Assembly: GCF_014644555.1 (NCBI RefSeq)
Contig: NZ_BMKX01000002.1
Coordinates: 434,001 to 498,000 of the forward strand
DNA: 64,000 nucleotides
Reading direction: 5' to 3'
From: Glutamicibacter ardleyensis
GTDB taxonomy: Bacteria; Actinomycetota; Actinomycetes; Actinomycetales; Micrococcaceae
Shown piece after piece: positions 23,627 through 31,886 of this stretch. The first letter of the stretch is position 1. Every line of letters begins with the position of its first letter. A model generated the notes under the pieces. That model worked only from the letters and a program-made list of their open reading frames with translations. It was not told the DNA's origin and ran no database searches. The translations under genes and the position numbers were made by a program.

Positions 23627-23777
23627 ATAATTCTCCGTAGGTCAGGTCTTTTGATAGCTAAATTTTTGGCTCACTAATGACAGCTTAGTGTCCTGCATCT
23701 CATTGGCTTAATGGCGTCGACAACCCACGTCATTATCGCTTGATCATTTCAGTTGCTGGGCTGCAATGCGCTTTGGC

Positions 23778-24800
23778 TTAGCGCCAGCCCAGCAGCGGAG
23801 CGACATGTTTCAAGATCGATTCGATGACGTGCGCGTTATAGTCAACGCCCAGCTGATTGGGAACGGTGAGCAGCAACGTATCTGCCGCGGCAATGGCCTG
23901 GTCCTCAGCCAGCTTCGCGGCCAGTTCATCGGGTTCTCCAGCGTAGGACTTGCCGAAGACCGCGCGAGTTTTCGCATCAATGTTGCCGACTTGGTCCGAG
24001 CTGTATCGGTCACGCCCGAAGTACTGCCAGTCGCGTTCATCGGTGAGTGCAAAAATGCTTCGGCTAACCGAGACACGTGGTTCGCGCTGGTGGCCGGCTT
24101 CCTTCCATGCCTGGCGGTACAGTTCAATCTGCTCGGCCTGCTGAACATGGAACGGCTTGCCAGATTCGTCGTCCTTGAGTGTGGAGCTTTGCAAATTCAT
24201 ACCGAGTTTCGCGGCCCACACCGCGGTGGAATTAGAGCCGGACCCCCACCAGATGCGTTCGCGTAATCCTTCCGAATATGGCTCGATGCGTAGCAGTCCC
24301 GGGGGATTGGGGAACATTGGCTTCGGGCTAGGTTGGGCAAACCCTTCACCGGAAAGTACTTCAAGGAGCCGTTCAGTATGACGGCGTCCCATCTCTGCGT
24401 CCGACTCACCATCACGCGGTTCAAAACCGAAGTGGCGCCAACCGTCAATTACCTGCTCCGGTGAACCGCGGCTGATGCCCAGCTGTAGCCGGCGATTGGA
24501 GATGAGGTCTGCGGAGCCGGCGTCCTCAGCCATATACAACGGGTTTTCGTAGCGCATATCGATCACACCGGTACCGATTTCAATGCGGCTAGTGCGTGCA
24601 CCAATTGCGGCGAGCAGCGGGAATGGGGAAGCGTATTGCTGAGCGAAGTGATGCACTCGGAAATACGCGCCATCCGCTCCGAGCTCCTCAGCGGCGACCG
24701 AAAGATCTATGGCTTGCAGCAGCGCATCCGAGGCAGTGCGAGTTCCTGACTGTGGGTGATCAGTCCAGTGTCCAAAGGACAGAAATCCGATGTTCTTCAT
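23778..24800 (-). CDS. LLM-class (luciferase-like) flavin oxidoreductase
   Basis: The product opens MKNIGFLSFGHWTDHPQSGT and contains SVAAEELGADGAYFRVHHFA and DLISNRRLQLGISRGSPEQV, typical of the bacterial luciferase fold that uses FMN or F420. Length (340 aa) is standard. It lies in the same direction as the RibH2 gene 150 bases downstream, so a link to flavin supply is possible but unproven. The substrate is unknown. Confidence 0.82.
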   Translation of the reverse strand: MKNIGFLSFGHWTDHPQSGTRTASDALLQAIDLSVAAEELGADGAYFRVHHFAQQYASPFPLLAAIGARTSRIEIGTGVIDMRYENPLYMAEDAGSADLISNRRLQLGISRGSPEQVIDGWRHFGFEPRDGESDAEMGRRHTERLLEVLSGEGFAQPSPKPMFPNPPGLLRIEPYSEGLRERIWWGSGSNSTAVWAAKLGMNLQSSTLKDDESGKPFHVQQAEQIELYRQAWKEAGHQREPRVSVSRSIFALTDERDWQYFGRDRYSSDQVGNIDAKTRAVFGKSYAGEPDELAAKLAEDQAIAAADTLLLTVPNQLGVDYNAHVIESILKHVAPLLGWR

Positions 24801-24884
24801 ACTTGACCCAACGAGTAGTTTCCGATCATTATTCCTTGGGAGCCGGCGGGTTGATCAGCTAGCAGCAATGGACCGCGGCGACCT

Positions 24885-24968
24885 TTAATGTGCCACTGAA
24901 TCTGGTGCGGCCAAGGGAGGGTAGAACACCGCGGCTTTACGGGTGAGCAGGCTTTCTTGCTTCACCAT
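24885..24968 (-). CDS. 27-residue peptide coupled to bioB
   Basis: The ATG overlaps the bioB stop (TGATG), and the frame of 27 codons begins [20 protein letters not shown]. Actinobacterial bioB genes often have a small auxiliary gene next to them, but this peptide has no Cys and I see no similarity to such proteins. It may be a true coupled peptide or chance. No terminator is evident in the gap to 24801. Confidence 0.3.
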   Translation of the reverse strand: MVKQESLLTRKAAVFYPPLAAPDSVAH

Positions 24969-26179
24969 CACGCGTTGGGAATTTCTGGAGTTCCGGCGCC
25001 GCGACGGCGCAGCACCGGCTCGGCCTTGCCAGTGCCGCAACCGGCGGTCGCACCGGAACAGCAGGATCCTGCGCACCCGGAGGAGTTGGCATTGCCGGCA
25101 TCGCTCGGCTGGCGGGAGGCATGGTCGGCGGCTTCGTGCAGCGCTTGGGCGATCTGCGCTGAATCCTGGCCTTCCTGCCCGAGTACTACAAATCCGGCAT
25201 CGGCGATCATCGCTAGGTCGGTGCGGGCATCTTGCCCTTCGCTGGTCAGGTAGTCGCCCAAGAAAATTGAGTTGGCTACTTCTAGGGCTGTGGCTTGCAT
25301 CGAACGCAAGTGCATTTCCCGGCCACCAGCAATACGCAGCTCCTTGTCTGGGCAAGCTAGTCGTACTAGCGCGAGGATGCGCAGGCAAGCGAGCGGGCTG
25401 AGATTCCAAGTGCCTTCCAAAGGTGTGCCGTCAAAAGGCATGAGGAAGTTGACCGGGATTGAATCCGAGTTCAGGGCGCGCAGCGCGAAGACGGCTTCGA
25501 TGAGTTGGTCGGTGCTTTCGCCCATTCCGACAATTAATCCGGAGCATGGGGACAGTCCGGCTGTCTTCGCTTGCTCGACGGTTTCCACGCGCTCCTGGTA
25601 ACTGTGGGTGCTACAGATCTGAGGGTAGAGGGATTCCGCAGTGTTCAGATTGTGGTTATAGGCGTCAGCTCCGGCGGACCTAAGCTGTGCGGCCTGCCCG
25701 TCCTTTAGGATGCCGAGGCATGCGCAGACTTCGATCTGGGGATGCTCGGTTTTGAGCTGGTCGATCATGGTGGATACCCGATTGACGTCCCGGTCGCTGG
25801 GTCCCTTGCCCGAGGCCACGAGGCAAACCCGCGAGGCCCCACCGGCAATTCCAAGCCCTGCTTGGCGGACCGCTTCCTCTGGTTTGAGCCAGGTGTATTT
25901 CAGGATTTCTGCTTTGGACCCCAGTCGTTGGGAGCAGTAGGTGCAGTCCTCGGGGCATAGTCCGGACTTGAGGTTGACCAAGTAGTTCACCTTGACGGTA
26001 TTGGCGAAGTGCTTGCGGCGCAGGAGGCCTGCGGCGGACACCAGCGTGAGTGTCTGCTCATCTGAGGTCGAGATGATCATGTGGGCTTCGGCGACGGTGA
26101 GTCGATGTCCCGCGCTGATCCTTGAGACTAGGGCAAAAGGGTCAACCGGGATGCGTTTTGGTGCGGTCATAGTAGCCAT
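24968..26179 (-). CDS. bioB: Biotin synthase with Cys-rich C-terminal tail
   Basis: [20 protein letters not shown] near residue 76 is the radical-SAM CxxxCxxC motif of BioB, followed by the SAM- and dethiobiotin-binding regions ([20 protein letters not shown]) and [13 protein letters not shown], which holds the conserved Arg that ligates the auxiliary cluster. Homologues are about 320-350 residues; this one is 403, with an extra tail containing [15 protein letters not shown]. It inserts sulfur into dethiobiotin as the last biotin step. Two BioQ-type operators lie upstream. No bioA, bioD or bioF is in the window. ATG 26179 follows GGAGA. Confidence 0.93.
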   Translation of the reverse strand: MATMTAPKRIPVDPFALVSRISAGHRLTVAEAHMIISTSDEQTLTLVSAAGLLRRKHFANTVKVNYLVNLKSGLCPEDCTYCSQRLGSKAEILKYTWLKPEEAVRQAGLGIAGGASRVCLVASGKGPSDRDVNRVSTMIDQLKTEHPQIEVCACLGILKDGQAAQLRSAGADAYNHNLNTAESLYPQICSTHSYQERVETVEQAKTAGLSPCSGLIVGMGESTDQLIEAVFALRALNSDSIPVNFLMPFDGTPLEGTWNLSPLACLRILALVRLACPDKELRIAGGREMHLRSMQATALEVANSIFLGDYLTSEGQDARTDLAMIADAGFVVLGQEGQDSAQIAQALHEAADHASRQPSDAGNANSSGCAGSCCSGATAGCGTGKAEPVLRRRGAGTPEIPNA

Positions 26180-26193
26180 GAGAAATCTCCAAT

Positions 26194-26259
26194 TGAACGG
26201 TGTTCAAGAATGTTTGACTTCACTGTACAGGGAATTCTTCAACCATTGAACACTGTTCA
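26194..26259 (-). promoter_or_regulatory. Two BioQ-type operators upstream of bioB
   Basis: TGAACGGTGTTCA lies at 26194-26206 and TGAACACTGTTCA at 26247-26259. Both fit the inverted TGAAC-N3-GTTCA site known for the TetR-family biotin repressor BioQ of Actinobacteria. The spacing of 53 bases puts five helical turns between them, so both could face the same side. The first overlaps the ribosome site region, the second the probable promoter. No bioQ gene is in this window. Confidence 0.8.
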
Positions 26260-26339
26260 GTAATAAGGCTGCAAGGTTAATCAAAAATGCTCGCGTCATT
26301 CGGCACAGGCCAAACGACGCGAGCATTGTCCTACGTCCG

Positions 26340-28685
26340 CTAAACCGGGGAAACCACCCGAACCAACGGATTATCCAAATCACCGGCGTAGAGCAGGCCG
26401 CCGGATTGATCCGTGAGATCTAACATCTGCTGATTATTGCGAAGCTGTAAACGGTTCAGGCAAGACAGCGGGAAGCTTGGGGCAAACAAGCCCAAGTCAT
26501 CAAAGTGCTGCGCGAACTGTGGATGCTGCGTCCTGTACTCCAACAAGCGTTCCGCGACGATAGTCCAGAATTCCCCCTCCGCCAGGAGCCCCTCGGTGTC
26601 TAGCAACGGTGCAAGGAAACGGAAGAAGGAGTCGAAGACATCGGTGAATACCGACAACACTGGATCTCCGCCGGTGCGCACCCGACGGATTTCCTCTGGA
26701 AGCTCGACACGATCGGATAAAATCGCAATCTCTTCTCCCAAGTCCTTCAGTAGGACCTTCTTGACTACACCGTTTTCCAACACCATAATCACGTTCTCGC
26801 CATGTGGCATGAAGACTAAGTCATAAGCGGCCAGGCAATGAACCAAGGGCACCAGATAAGCGTCTAGATAGCGGGTCAACCAGTCGGCCGGCGCTAAACC
26901 ACTGCGGCGGATTAGCGCCCCGGCGAAGGAGTTCCCGGAGAAATCTACATGGAGCAGACTGGCCATCGTGGCTAGTTTTTCTTCAGATTTGAGCATACTG
27001 ATGGGCGACTCGCGCCAAAGTGCCGCGAGCATCTTGCGTTGCGGTGCGGTTTTATTAGTAGCTGCTTCAAACTGTGGGTTGCGATAGCCCACCGCGGCGA
27101 TTTCGCGCAACAGAGCCACCGGTGCTGTGGAGAGCACCGGGTCGTTGTCAAACAATTCACCCAGCCACTGGTTGATAGCGGGGGTGACCTTCATATATTC
27201 CGCGCTCAACCCACGCATGAAGCCCATATTCAGGATCGACATCGCGGTCTTGACGTAGTGACGTGTGGGGTCAGAAAGATTGAAGAAGGTGCGAATCGAT
27301 TGTTGTGCCTGGTATTCGTCCTGGCTATAGCCGAGCCAGATCAGGTGCTTGCGCGCAATGTCATTCGCGAAAGTGATTGATAAACGGTTTTCCCACTGCC
27401 AAGGGTGAACGGGCATGTAAATGTAGTCGCTCGGCGACAATCCGGTACCGAACAGTGCACTGTCAAGAGTTTCATCAAGGTATTCGCGTTCCTCCGGGTC
27501 TAACTGTGTAGCCAATAGTGTCTCGTAATCGAGGGTGTCGATGGCATCAAATTGGGCACGCGACGTGTGTGCCGCGACCCACCCGAGCTTCAGGGCCGAG
27601 CCAGTTTCCGGAGCGTAACGCAGATAGTCGCTGCGGCCTACACCCATGCGGCCATTGTTAGCCACAAAGCAGGGGTGGCCCTCGGTCATCGAAGATTCCA
27701 CAAGCTGGAAGGACTGGGCCGCGCTGCCCGGGAACTGGGCTAGCTGGGCCGAGGTATGGGTGGCGTGCGCCTGCTTGTAGCAGTAGCTAGACAAGGTGGA
27801 AGAGAGCTCTTCCAGATAGACCGGCAGCTGAGCTTCGGAGAGCGTCAACTCACGGTAGAACAAGGTGATGAAATCAATGACATCAACCTCCGCTTCGTGC
27901 CATGAATCATTGACGAGCTGCTGGTATTGCAGTGATTCTGCGGCGACAAGCCAGTGATTAAGTTGGTAGCGGCCGGCGGAGAAGATCAAGCGGTGTCCAT
28001 CTTTCTGCACGCAGTAGCGCCGCTCGCCGTATTCGACCGGATCAAGGAGGCGTTCGTGACAGAATTCGCCGAGTGCTTTGGCCAGCACATGACGATTGGC
28101 GGCCTCCCAGCGTGGTGGAGTGAGGAATGAGGAACCTAGGCTGTGGCCGGTTGCTTGTTCAAAATCATTTCGGGTACAGACGGAAAGCAACGCCTGCTTG
28201 ATTGATCCGTCTGGTTCTGACAGAGCTATCGGGCGGACCGGGCGGAAACCCACCCGAGCGTTGAGAGCCTGGATGGCTTTATTGCGTAGGTCTGGTTCCA
28301 CGATGACGCGTTCGACTCCGGGGCGGGTGAAGGCGTGGCGCATTGCTTGGGTGAGTGCTTCCAATGTGAAGCCCGGTTGCGGTTCGCTGGTTTGCGGCGC
28401 TAAGAAGTGCAAGCCGCGATCTCCGCGAACGTAATTGTAGGCTTCGCCCAACGCAGTGCTCTCCGGGTTGTAAAGCTCGAGCAGAAATTTTTCGGTGCCG
28501 GTCTCATCAAGGCCCAGCAATACTTGGTAGTCCGCTGTGGACAGCAGGCCACGGTATTCGGCAGCTATTTCTGTCGCGGTTGCGGTGGGCATCCCCCAGT
28601 AGGTGGCATGTTCGGTAGCGATCCACGCGTGGAGCAACGCGGTATCTTCGGGCAGGATGAGCGTGCGGAAGGTGTAGGTGGTCAT
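26340..28685 (-). CDS. GNAT acyltransferase-NIS siderophore synthetase fusion (DesC-DesD)
   Basis: Residues 1-180 are a GNAT-type acyltransferase (RTLILPEDTALLHAWIATEH, then ALTQAMRHAFTRPGVERVIV) as in DesC, which acylates N-hydroxycadaverine. From about 190 the protein is an IucA/IucC NIS synthetase (DesD): VESSMTEGHPCFVANNGRMG, YMPVHPWQWENRLS and KTAMSILNMGFMRGLS are conserved ATP- and substrate-binding motifs, with an FhuF-like end. In Streptomyces DesC and DesD are separate. It would make and oligomerise the hydroxamate unit. A GGAAAGAAG site precedes the ATG. Confidence 0.9.
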   Translation of the reverse strand: MTTYTFRTLILPEDTALLHAWIATEHATYWGMPTATATEIAAEYRGLLSTADYQVLLGLDETGTEKFLLELYNPESTALGEAYNYVRGDRGLHFLAPQTSEPQPGFTLEALTQAMRHAFTRPGVERVIVEPDLRNKAIQALNARVGFRPVRPIALSEPDGSIKQALLSVCTRNDFEQATGHSLGSSFLTPPRWEAANRHVLAKALGEFCHERLLDPVEYGERRYCVQKDGHRLIFSAGRYQLNHWLVAAESLQYQQLVNDSWHEAEVDVIDFITLFYRELTLSEAQLPVYLEELSSTLSSYCYKQAHATHTSAQLAQFPGSAAQSFQLVESSMTEGHPCFVANNGRMGVGRSDYLRYAPETGSALKLGWVAAHTSRAQFDAIDTLDYETLLATQLDPEEREYLDETLDSALFGTGLSPSDYIYMPVHPWQWENRLSITFANDIARKHLIWLGYSQDEYQAQQSIRTFFNLSDPTRHYVKTAMSILNMGFMRGLSAEYMKVTPAINQWLGELFDNDPVLSTAPVALLREIAAVGYRNPQFEAATNKTAPQRKMLAALWRESPISMLKSEEKLATMASLLHVDFSGNSFAGALIRRSGLAPADWLTRYLDAYLVPLVHCLAAYDLVFMPHGENVIMVLENGVVKKVLLKDLGEEIAILSDRVELPEEIRRVRTGGDPVLSVFTDVFDSFFRFLAPLLDTEGLLAEGEFWTIVAERLLEYRTQHPQFAQHFDDLGLFAPSFPLSCLNRLQLRNNQQMLDLTDQSGGLLYAGDLDNPLVRVVSPV

Positions 28686-28698
28686 GGTTCTTCTTTCC

Positions 28699-30051
28699 TT
28701 AGTCGCGCGAGCTGGAGGTGGTTACGGTCGGCAGGTCGGTCAGTTCTGCCGCGCCGAATCGTTGGAAAGCAATGCGCTCTTCGACCGGGTAGACCTCACG
28801 GCCGGTGATTCGGTTGATGATCACCGAGTTTCGGTAGGCGCCCATACCCAGATCAGGGGCCGTAAACCCATGAGTATGCAGTTCCGCGTTTTGCACAAAA
28901 ATATCTTCACAGGCCCCGATGGAGTATTCACGGTCCACGTCGACCCGCCCGTCGGCGAGGTATGTTATCCGCTGGGTGATTCCATTGAGGAAGTCAGGGG
29001 TTCGGGAGCGGTAGCCGGTAGCCATCACCAAAGTATCGGCGCAGAACTCCAAGTTTTCTTCGGTACGTTCGTGGCGCAAGCTGACCGACAGGCCCTCGCC
29101 TAGTGCACCGATACCGCTTGCACTGCAGCCGGTACGCAGGTGGACATTGGCCGCTTTGCTGATGCTGCGCTGGTAGAGCTCTTCGTAGATTTCATCAATC
29201 AGATCCGCATTGATGCCCTTGTAGAGTCCCTTTTGTTCGGCGCTGAGCGCGTCACGCTTTTCCACGGGCAGCGCATGAAAGTGGTCGATATATTCCGGGG
29301 ATGTCATTTCCAAGGTGAGTTTGGTGTATTCCAGTGGAAAATAGCGTTCCGAGCGGGTGGCCCAAATTAGATGGTCTTCCTCGGGCAAATTACGCAGCAG
29401 GTCCAAAAAGATCTCGGCTGCGCTCTGTCCGCTGCCCAGCACGCAGGCGATCTGCGGGCGGGATGCTTGTTGGCGTGGAGCGAAGATTTCTTCGCGATGG
29501 AACATGTAATCACTTGAATGCATGACCTTGCCCGTTGTTTGGGCTGCTTCGTCAATAATCGGTGGGAGGTAAGGCTTGGATCCGGTGCCAAGGACTAGCT
29601 TGTCTGCGCTGAAATGGGTGACCCCTTGAGCGGTGAGCACCGATAGCTGGTAAGCCCCGTCCGTGTATTCGGCCGAGAGCACGCGATGTCCGAATCGGAC
29701 GCTGGGCAGTAGGCGCGAAGCCCAAGCGAGATAGTTACTATATTCGTTGCGTAAGGCGTAGAAATTTTCGCGAATATAGAACGGGTAAATTCTCCCCTGT
29801 TCCTTCAGATAGTTCAGGAAAGAAAATTTATTGGTGGGGTCTGCGAGGGTGACGAGGTCTGCCATGAACGGCACCTGAAGATGTGCACCATCGAGCATCA
29901 TGCCGGGGTGCCAGACGAAGTGGTCGCTGGCGTCTAATACCGCGACCTTCAGCTCCGGGAGCGGAGCGGTGAGGGCAGCAAATCCGAGATTAAACGGCCC
30001 AGCGCCAATGGCAATGACGTCAAAGTGTTCTTGGGCTAGTGCACGGGTCAT
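28699..30051 (-). CDS. Cadaverine/lysine N-hydroxylase (DesB type)
   Basis: VIAIGAGPFNLGFAALTAPL near residue 10 is the FAD-binding GxGxxN, VLGSGQSAAEIFLDLL near 208 is the NADPH-binding motif, and LVMATGYRSRTPDFLN near 345 is the ATGY motif of N-hydroxylating flavin monooxygenases. The 450-residue length fits DesB/IucD. Its ATG overlaps the decarboxylase stop, and the synthetase fusion follows after 13 bases. It hydroxylates the diamine amino group. Confidence 0.92.
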   Translation of the reverse strand: MTRALAQEHFDVIAIGAGPFNLGFAALTAPLPELKVAVLDASDHFVWHPGMMLDGAHLQVPFMADLVTLADPTNKFSFLNYLKEQGRIYPFYIRENFYALRNEYSNYLAWASRLLPSVRFGHRVLSAEYTDGAYQLSVLTAQGVTHFSADKLVLGTGSKPYLPPIIDEAAQTTGKVMHSSDYMFHREEIFAPRQQASRPQIACVLGSGQSAAEIFLDLLRNLPEEDHLIWATRSERYFPLEYTKLTLEMTSPEYIDHFHALPVEKRDALSAEQKGLYKGINADLIDEIYEELYQRSISKAANVHLRTGCSASGIGALGEGLSVSLRHERTEENLEFCADTLVMATGYRSRTPDFLNGITQRITYLADGRVDVDREYSIGACEDIFVQNAELHTHGFTAPDLGMGAYRNSVIINRITGREVYPVEERIAFQRFGAAELTDLPTVTTSSSRD

Positions 30052-31568
30052 GCGCGGGCTCCTTCTGTGCGTTCGAACAGTAGGTCGTTGCCGACCCGGC
30101 AGATCGCGTCGAGTATCTCGGTGAGGTCTTTCATAGTGGTGTTTGGATTCAACAAGGTCAGTTTGAGCATGCGTTCCCCGCGGACGGTGGTTGCCGCGAT
30201 CATTGCTTCACCGGTTTGGTAGAGCCGGTGACGAATCTGATTTGTCAGCTCGTTATGCTCGGCTTGGTTCAACTGGGCATTGGGGACAGTGAATCTGAAG
30301 ACTAGGGTGCTTAGCTGCACCGGGGCTTCCAGCGTTAGCTGTTGTCTCAGCGAAATTTCAGCCTCCAAACTTTCTGCGAGTTTGAGGACCTGGTCGAACA
30401 TGGCACCTAGGCGTTGCGCGCCAAGGGTGCGCAGAGTGACCCAAAGTTTCAGCGCATCAAATCTTCTGGTGGTCTGCAACGATTTATCTACCTGGTTCGG
30501 TGTCTGTTGCGCTTGCGACCGCGGATTGAGGTATTCAGCGTAATGCGTGATTGATTCAAAAGAGTGCGCGTCCTTGAGGAGCAGTGCGCTGGAGCCGATG
30601 GGCTGGAAGAAGGACTTATGGAAGTCCACGGTGACCGAGTCTGCCAGTTCAATATTGTCTAATCGCTGGCGATGCACCGCGGAAAGCAGCAGTCCGCCAC
30701 CGTAAGCGGCATCGACATGGAACCAGGCGCCGGTTTCTTTAGCCAAGGCAGCTATCGGCGCAAGCGGGTCGATGGAACCGAAGTCGGTAGTTCCCGCGGT
30801 GGCAGAAATGGCCATGGGGAGCAGGCCGGCCTGTAAGTCATTGGTGAGCTGTGTGCGAAGTGCGTCTGCGTCCATGCGGTGCCACGCATCGGTGCCGATA
30901 GCGATCACGGCTTCATGGCCGAGACCCATCATCATCGCTGCGTTGGAGATGCTGAAGTGTGCGTCCTGGGAGGTGTAGATACGCAAATTCTGTAGGCGTT
31001 GCGGTAGCGAACCTGTCATTTTGGATACCGCGATATTGCGCGCAATGAGCATCGCTTGCAGATTGGACTGGGTTCCGCCGGAGGTGAAGATACCATCGGC
31101 GGTGTTTGCTGAGTATCCGATGAGCCGTGTGGTCCAGTCGATGAGTCGGCGCTCAATCAATGTTGCTCCGGCACTCTGGTCAAAGGTATCCATGGAGGTA
31201 TTCAAGCTGGTGACAAACGCTTCGGCAGCGACTGCGGGAATGGCCACCGGGCAGTTCAAATGAGCGGCGTACTTCGGATGATGGAAGTAGACGGCGTCAC
31301 GGAGGTAAATCTTCTTCAGTTCATCAAAGGAGTCGGCGTGGTTTCCCAACGGTGCGTCGAGGTCAATCCCCGACACCAGCTTCTGAAGGTCGTGTGGACT
31401 CGGTCCCGTGGTGGGAGACTCGACGGCTGCCAGTTGGTCGGTGACGCGCAATAATGCTTCGCGTGCTTCGGCTTCGTAGTGGTCTAAGGTGTCTGAGCAG
31501 AGTAATGAATTATCAAAAAGCTGTGATTCAGACTGGGGGATGTGCAGGGTCTCAAGTGAGGTTCCCAC
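30048..31568 (-). CDS. PLP-dependent lysine decarboxylase (DesA type)
   Basis: TVDFHKSFFQPIGSSALLLK contains the PLP lysine, AWFHVDAAYGGGLLLS the Asp that pairs with the pyridine nitrogen, and IFTSGGTQSNLQAMLIARN the phosphate-binding glycines, as in group II decarboxylases. In this operon it fits lysine decarboxylase making cadaverine. GTG 31566-31568 is favoured because GAGGAG lies six bases upstream; the ATG at 31583 has no ribosome site. It heads the iron-box-controlled siderophore operon. Confidence 0.9.
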   Translation of the reverse strand: MGTSLETLHIPQSESQLFDNSLLCSDTLDHYEAEAREALLRVTDQLAAVESPTTGPSPHDLQKLVSGIDLDAPLGNHADSFDELKKIYLRDAVYFHHPKYAAHLNCPVAIPAVAAEAFVTSLNTSMDTFDQSAGATLIERRLIDWTTRLIGYSANTADGIFTSGGTQSNLQAMLIARNIAVSKMTGSLPQRLQNLRIYTSQDAHFSISNAAMMMGLGHEAVIAIGTDAWHRMDADALRTQLTNDLQAGLLPMAISATAGTTDFGSIDPLAPIAALAKETGAWFHVDAAYGGGLLLSAVHRQRLDNIELADSVTVDFHKSFFQPIGSSALLLKDAHSFESITHYAEYLNPRSQAQQTPNQVDKSLQTTRRFDALKLWVTLRTLGAQRLGAMFDQVLKLAESLEAEISLRQQLTLEAPVQLSTLVFRFTVPNAQLNQAEHNELTNQIRHRLYQTGEAMIAATTVRGERMLKLTLLNPNTTMKDLTEILDAICRVGNDLLFERTEGARA

Positions 31569-31596
31569 GGATACTCCTCGCATGGTAATTATGTAG

Positions 31597-31615
31597 TTTG
31601 GTTAGTCTTCCCTAA
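31597..31615. promoter_or_regulatory. DtxR/IdeR-type iron box
   Basis: TTTGGTTAGTCTTCCCTAA matches the 19-base iron-box consensus TTAGGTTAGGCTAACCTAA at 15 positions. It is 29 bases upstream of the desA GTG, where a repressor bound to iron would block the siderophore operon. The rest of the gap to 31886 shows no other regulatory motif that I trust; it should also contain the promoter of the divergent exporter. Confidence 0.75.
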
Positions 31616-31886
31616 CTGCAGACTATTAACATCACAAGTAAGTAATGTATTGCAACCCCAGTGTGTATTTGACTGGCCGGTGGACGCTGTTGAAGTAATT
31701 CAAAAACACCGAGAATTCGGCAGGGTGGGTTCAGCGCTCGAGGGGGAAAAGTTTTTAGAATTATTGATCAGATGCAACCTAAAACAACTAGTGACCTACC
31801 AAAACTCTTATTCGCTTAAGAGGAAATGCGGTATCGTTGCCAATCTCGGCTCAGGTGAGCTTCCTAACACTTTTTCAGGAGCTGTG

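Noticed and set aside
23627-23777. FMN riboswitch upstream of the ribH2 gene
   Set aside because: No conserved FMN-aptamer helices or AGGGGUG-like segments are visible in the 150-base gap.
24885-25409. A 174-codon leftward frame inside bioB
   Set aside because: It overlaps bioB in another frame and its composition (Arg/Ser/Pro-rich) is that of antisense or shifted GC-rich reading; only its last 27 codons, outside bioB, were kept as a weak candidate.
31850-31870. A second iron box in front of the exporter
   Set aside because: The left half resembles the consensus (TCAGGTGAG), but only about nine of 19 positions match when aligned without gaps.
31650-31883. N-terminal 78 codons of the exporter frame
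   Set aside because: They precede a good ribosome site, have no membrane pattern, and lie in the divergent control region.
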